A stretch of 64,000 nucleotides of DNA from Trichopria drosophilae (Eukaryota > Arthropoda > Insecta > Hymenoptera > Diapriidae): NCBI GenBank assembly GCA_030407085.1, contig CM059585.1, positions 98,426,501 through 98,490,500 of the forward strand. Reading direction: 5' to 3'. The notes below the pieces were generated by a model. That model worked only from the letters and a program-made list of their open reading frames with translations. It was not told where the DNA came from and did no database searches. The translations under genes and the position numbers were made by a program. Positions 63,601 to 64,000 of the stretch are shown one piece after another (position 1 is the first letter of the stretch; the number at the start of each line of letters is the position of its first letter).

Positions 63601-63703
63601 AATACGACACCAATTCAATCGTTATTTTTTATTCGCGTCAAAAACTTCCATCCCGTCTTCTATTATGATATTCTCAAAAGCAATGAAAGCATGAAACCAA
63701 CTG
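36689..63703 (+). CDS. Dlec1: DLEC1/CFAP81-like axonemal ASH-domain protein, 18 exons, 3' partial
   Basis: Exons: 36689-36856, 44294-44531, 44605-44713, 45450-45594, 47947-48211, 51301-51488, 52794-52919, 54834-54932, 55882-56003, 56080-56250, 56416-56509, 56563-56666, 59031-59276, 59339-59558, 60651-60854, 63100-63222, 63316-63493, 63575-63703. All are GT-AG and phase-consistent (976 codons plus 1 nt), so the gene continues past the window. A helical N-terminus (MATFSPNFIPTRMESLIKAE) precedes several immunoglobulin-like ASH/MSP repeats, e.g. FHPDTPGIT-VDVLRVVSDNG across exons 7-8, NASDFELYFRWEK with DPPTGVLKQSS in exons 9-10, and RPLYLGIEETFIVTVRNACL in exon 14. Their order and spacing match recalled DLEC1. 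DLEC1/FAP81 is a ciliary central-apparatus-associated protein, needed for sperm flagella in mouse. Hydin, CFAP47 or CFAP65 are less likely alternatives. Exon 6's start uses an AG that fits phase, not the stronger one 13 bp upstream. Confidence 0.75.
36915..37118. mobile_element. pogo/Tc1-like MITE
   Basis: The ends GAGTAGGACCTCTCTTATTC and GAATAAGAGAGGTCCTACTG are inverted repeats of about 24 bp, each adjoined by TA. The CAGTAGGACCTC-type end resembles pogo/Tigger-family termini. It lies in DLEC1 intron 1, about 60 bp after the donor; a related copy is at 33010-33265. Confidence 0.72.
37119..38328. other. DLEC1 intron 1 stretch, nothing firm recognised
   Basis: The stretch includes GGGGCATTCCATGTGAAATC (37224), T/A-rich sequence, and a G/C-richer patch at 37900-38120 with GCGGGGGGCCCGGCG and TTCCCCCCTTCC. 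No coding or element ends could be supported. Confidence 0.4.
38329..39062. repeat. TIR element with clustered TGCGTAAA motifs
   Basis: The ends ACTAGAATGCGTAAAGT and ACTTTACGCACTAGT are inverted. Nine TGCGTAAA/TTTACGCA copies lie in both orientations within 38334-38476, with two more near the right end. Clustered subterminal motifs of this kind are usual binding sites for a transposase such as a hAT or P-type enzyme. A smaller hairpin element is nested at 38657-38765, and a GGGGGGCCCC/poly-C run lies near 38911. Confidence 0.6.
38657..38765. repeat. Small hairpin MITE
   Basis: CCAGTTAAGGGGGATTTTTG on the left pairs with CAAAAACCCCCTAAACTGG on the right, and the stem continues through TAGTGGAA/TTCCACTA. 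It lies inside the TGCGTAAA-motif element. Confidence 0.65.
39211..39255. repeat. Perfect 20-bp hairpin
   Basis: CTCCTCGACGAACAATTCTT is followed by a 5-nt loop (ATGAA) and its exact reverse complement. It lies in DLEC1 intron 1, with no flanking element seen. Confidence 0.85.
39391..41118. repeat. Composite nested palindromes
   Basis: Outer arms (39391-39520, 40985-41118) begin AAAGAGCCACTCTAA and end in the complement of AAAGAGCCACCCTAA. Between them sit two further palindromes, about 39527-40615 and 40616-40980. The first ends GTCTGAGCGTTAATGAGTTAA, resembling the piggyBac-like CCCATTAAC ends, but its left end is truncated. Everything lies in DLEC1 intron 1. Confidence 0.7.
41371..42358. 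repeat. Foldback repeat, about 1.0 kb
   Basis: GCCCAACAAAAATTTTAGAA on the left pairs with CAACAAAATTTTGTTGGGC on the right. The arms match through GAATCCAAATATGACCGTCA and TTTGAGATATTGAAGGTCAA. The open frames inside mirror each other and are not genes. Confidence 0.8.
42728..43382. mobile_element. TTAA-flanked foldback element
   Basis: TTAA at 42724-42727 and 43383-43386 flanks ends GGTAGCTAGACCCCAAGATA and the complement of GGTAGTTAGACCCCAGGATA. The arms match for about 300 bp each, including GAATGACGGCTTATTTTTTC, so it is almost all palindrome. Confidence 0.78.
46274..47446. mobile_element. Helentron-associated (HINE/DINE-like) element, copy 2
   Basis: It is about 90% like 4730-5846 by eye. 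The 5' end is CTTCGACCCAGACCTTAAGT, and the subterminal partner near the 3' end has one mismatch (CTGGGTAGAAG). The 3' end is CACCACGCCAACGCTAG followed by T. An interior GTAC/GTCC tetranucleotide tract (46418-46462) is expanded relative to copy 1. A tetranucleotide core is a known feature of DINE-1-type elements. Confidence 0.68.
46418..46462. repeat. (ACGT/CCGT)n microsatellite inside HINE copy 2
   Basis: About eleven tetranucleotide units of GTAC or GTCC type. Copy 1 has only about two units at the same position (about 4875-4885), so the tract has expanded. Confidence 0.85.
48456..49326. mobile_element. TA-flanked MITE with GGTCGGGGT ends
   Basis: GTAGGGTAGGTCGGGGTGTT followed by ATTGGACAC pairs with GTGTCCAAGAATACCCCGAC followed by CTCCTCTAC; TA flanks both sides. 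Internal copies of GGTATTATTGGACA and CCAATAATACCCCGA lie between. The ends resemble pogo/Tigger-type termini. It lies in DLEC1 intron 5; no transposase. Confidence 0.72.
49330..50247. other. Intronic stretch, nothing recognised
   Basis: AT-rich sequence of DLEC1 intron 5 without exon or repeat signals I could support. Confidence 0.45.
50249..50970. repeat. Foldback repeat, about 0.72 kb
   Basis: CACAGGTCAACATAATTTTG at the left pairs imperfectly with GTAGACCTGTG at the right, and the arms match well through TTTGAGATATTTGAGGT and ACTCGAAAAACGCGTTTTT. It lies in DLEC1 intron 5, close to the next exon. Confidence 0.72.
51489..52460. other. DLEC1 intron 6, nothing recognised
   Basis: AT-rich intron sequence without supported features. 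Confidence 0.45.
52461..52620. repeat. pogo-like terminus with repeated TATATTTGC motif
   Basis: CAGTAGAGTCTGGGTATATT opens at 52461, and TATATTTGCG/TATATTTACG/CATATTTGCC/TATATTTGCC recur every 20-25 bp. A matching right end was not found, so it may be a truncated pogo/Tigger-type element. Confidence 0.45.
53730..54775 (+). mobile_element. Decayed Jockey-like LINE fragment
   Basis: The strand encodes QGSYLAPNLFNIFINDINLS then ILLFADDVKLYS (the RT FADD box). With frameshifts, KLKLNVAKCKFMKF and SIKDLGVMMDWSLRF follow, and a TAAATAAATAAAAATAAAT tail closes it. It lies in DLEC1 intron 7. Confidence 0.78.
55514..55721. mobile_element. TA-flanked MITE (CACTGAGA family), 208 bp
   Basis: CACTGAAAAAACAATTTCCT and its inverted partner (AGGAAAATTTTTTCTTGAGTG) are flanked by TA on both sides. 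AAGTAAATATTTACTT-type palindromes lie inside. It is in DLEC1 intron 8. Confidence 0.75.
56880..58875 (+). mobile_element. LINE ORF2 3' half, interrupted by a MITE
   Basis: GVPQGPVRGLLVFSMFINAL then HYMIYADDTQIFLRC give the RT palm with YADD. DWAQERLVINFIKT, IIPYFDYFSAVYND and GWLTAASRRHYFIG follow. After the insertion come FSCSVPITSSRLWNALPKSI and the AATAAATAAATAAATAA tail at 58860. It is a Jockey/CR1-type non-LTR element in DLEC1 intron 12, with few stops, so fairly recent. Confidence 0.82.
57607..58307. mobile_element. TA-flanked MITE (CACTGAGA family) inside the LINE, 701 bp
   Basis: CACTGAGAGAAAT and ATTTCTCTCGGTG are inverted ends, flanked by TA at 57605-57606 and 58308-58309. TCTAAATTCTCTTAGCTTAA occurs near both ends. 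Removing it with one TA joins the LINE frame without shift (SPSYL to RSQYLMLNN). Confidence 0.85.
59640..60400. other. DLEC1 intron 14, mostly unassigned
   Basis: ACTATTTCCTTTCTCTCTGTGTA near 59810-59832 resembles a right end of the CACTGAGA MITE family, but no left end was found. The rest is AT-rich. Confidence 0.35.
60871..61815. mobile_element. piggyBac-like foldback element in DLEC1 intron 15
   Basis: TTAA (60867-60870 and 61816-61819) flanks CCCATTAACCGCGAAATGCA and its perfect inverted partner. The arms are identical through TTTCTGGTATGAAACATGTA. The interior holds three diverged tandem units of GGGTCGCTGATTACGAATCT plus CAAAATGGCGGATCC. It begins 16 bp after the exon 15 donor boundary. 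Confidence 0.88.
61842..62435 (+). other. Long open frame in DLEC1 intron 15, status unknown
   Basis: A 197-codon stretch without stops lies inside the intron; two other frames are also open for 65-70 codons within it. Exon 15 joins exon 16 in phase without it. I recognise no family. It could hold an optional exon (acceptor at 61981, donor at 62097) or a transposon remnant. Confidence 0.25.
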
Positions 63704-64000
63704 GTAAGTCAAAGCCATTTTCAAACCTATGCTATTACTAACAGTGTAGCATTTTTATTAGTTTGATGCATCATAAATGTAAATTATAGTGAGGCTTGTT
63801 GGTCGTGTACATTTTACAGCCAAAAAACATAGGTATCTAATTGAGGAATTACTTATGTCATATATATAAATATTTTGATACATAAATATTTGAATAGCAC
63901 GTAACATTTTTGTTTAATTACTAGTAAACAATTGGTATTTAAAAGAGTTTTTGGCGGCATTGAATTCAAATTTGACGTCAAAATTAAGGATCCAAAATGG

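Noticed and set aside
1..64000. Prokaryotic features, CRISPR arrays, phage or novel defence systems
   Set aside because: Spliced genes and insect-type repeats dominate; no direct-repeat/spacer array or operon was found.

Overview
This is AT-rich animal nuclear DNA. Spliced genes with GT-AG introns, insect-type protein families and dense transposon debris point to an insect; the order cannot be fixed from the sequence. The ecdysteroid-kinase-like protein and Chromator are the strongest arthropod markers. No rRNA, tRNA, CRISPR array or prokaryotic operon structure was seen.

Layout. 1-13.5 kb: no complete gene; Penelope-like retroelement fragments, one Helentron-type non-autonomous element, a TTAA-flanked piggyBac-like element and two foldback (palindromic) repeats. 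13.6-16.7 kb (+): a three-exon CHK/ecdysteroid-kinase-like gene of 424 aa. 17.0-23.3 kb (-): the 5' half of GTF2H2 (TFIIH p44/Ssl1). Its first intron is full of LINE fragments, and its 3' half is not recognised in the window. 23.3-24.9 kb: a CpG-rich interval that looks like a shared bidirectional promoter. 24.1-35.4 kb (+): an eight-coding-exon gene for a 1129-aa chromodomain protein, best matched to Chromator; three of its introns are swollen by nested foldback, piggyBac-like, pogo-like, LINE and Penelope-like sequence. 36.7-63.7 kb (+): 18 phase-consistent exons (976 codons) of a DLEC1/CFAP81-like axonemal ASH-domain protein that runs off the right edge.

The most unusual content is the repeat landscape. 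Several elements are nearly perfect long inverted repeats flanked by TTAA, many with CCCATTAAC or CCCTTT ends. Some sit inside each other, and two lie 12-17 bp downstream of 5' splice sites. Many share an interior motif (GTCGCTGATTACGAATCTG followed by ATGGCGGATCC-like sequence). In two places a small element interrupts a LINE reading frame, and removing it with one copy of the target duplication rejoins the frame exactly. Two copies of a roughly 1.1-kb element carry the asymmetric inverted repeat, CTAG end and tetranucleotide core expected of Helentron-associated elements.

The genes do not form a pathway. They are a detoxification/steroid kinase-like gene, a transcription/repair factor, a chromatin-architecture factor and a cilium/sperm-flagellum protein that happen to be neighbours. 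Protein identities rest on recalled family features, not on a database search.
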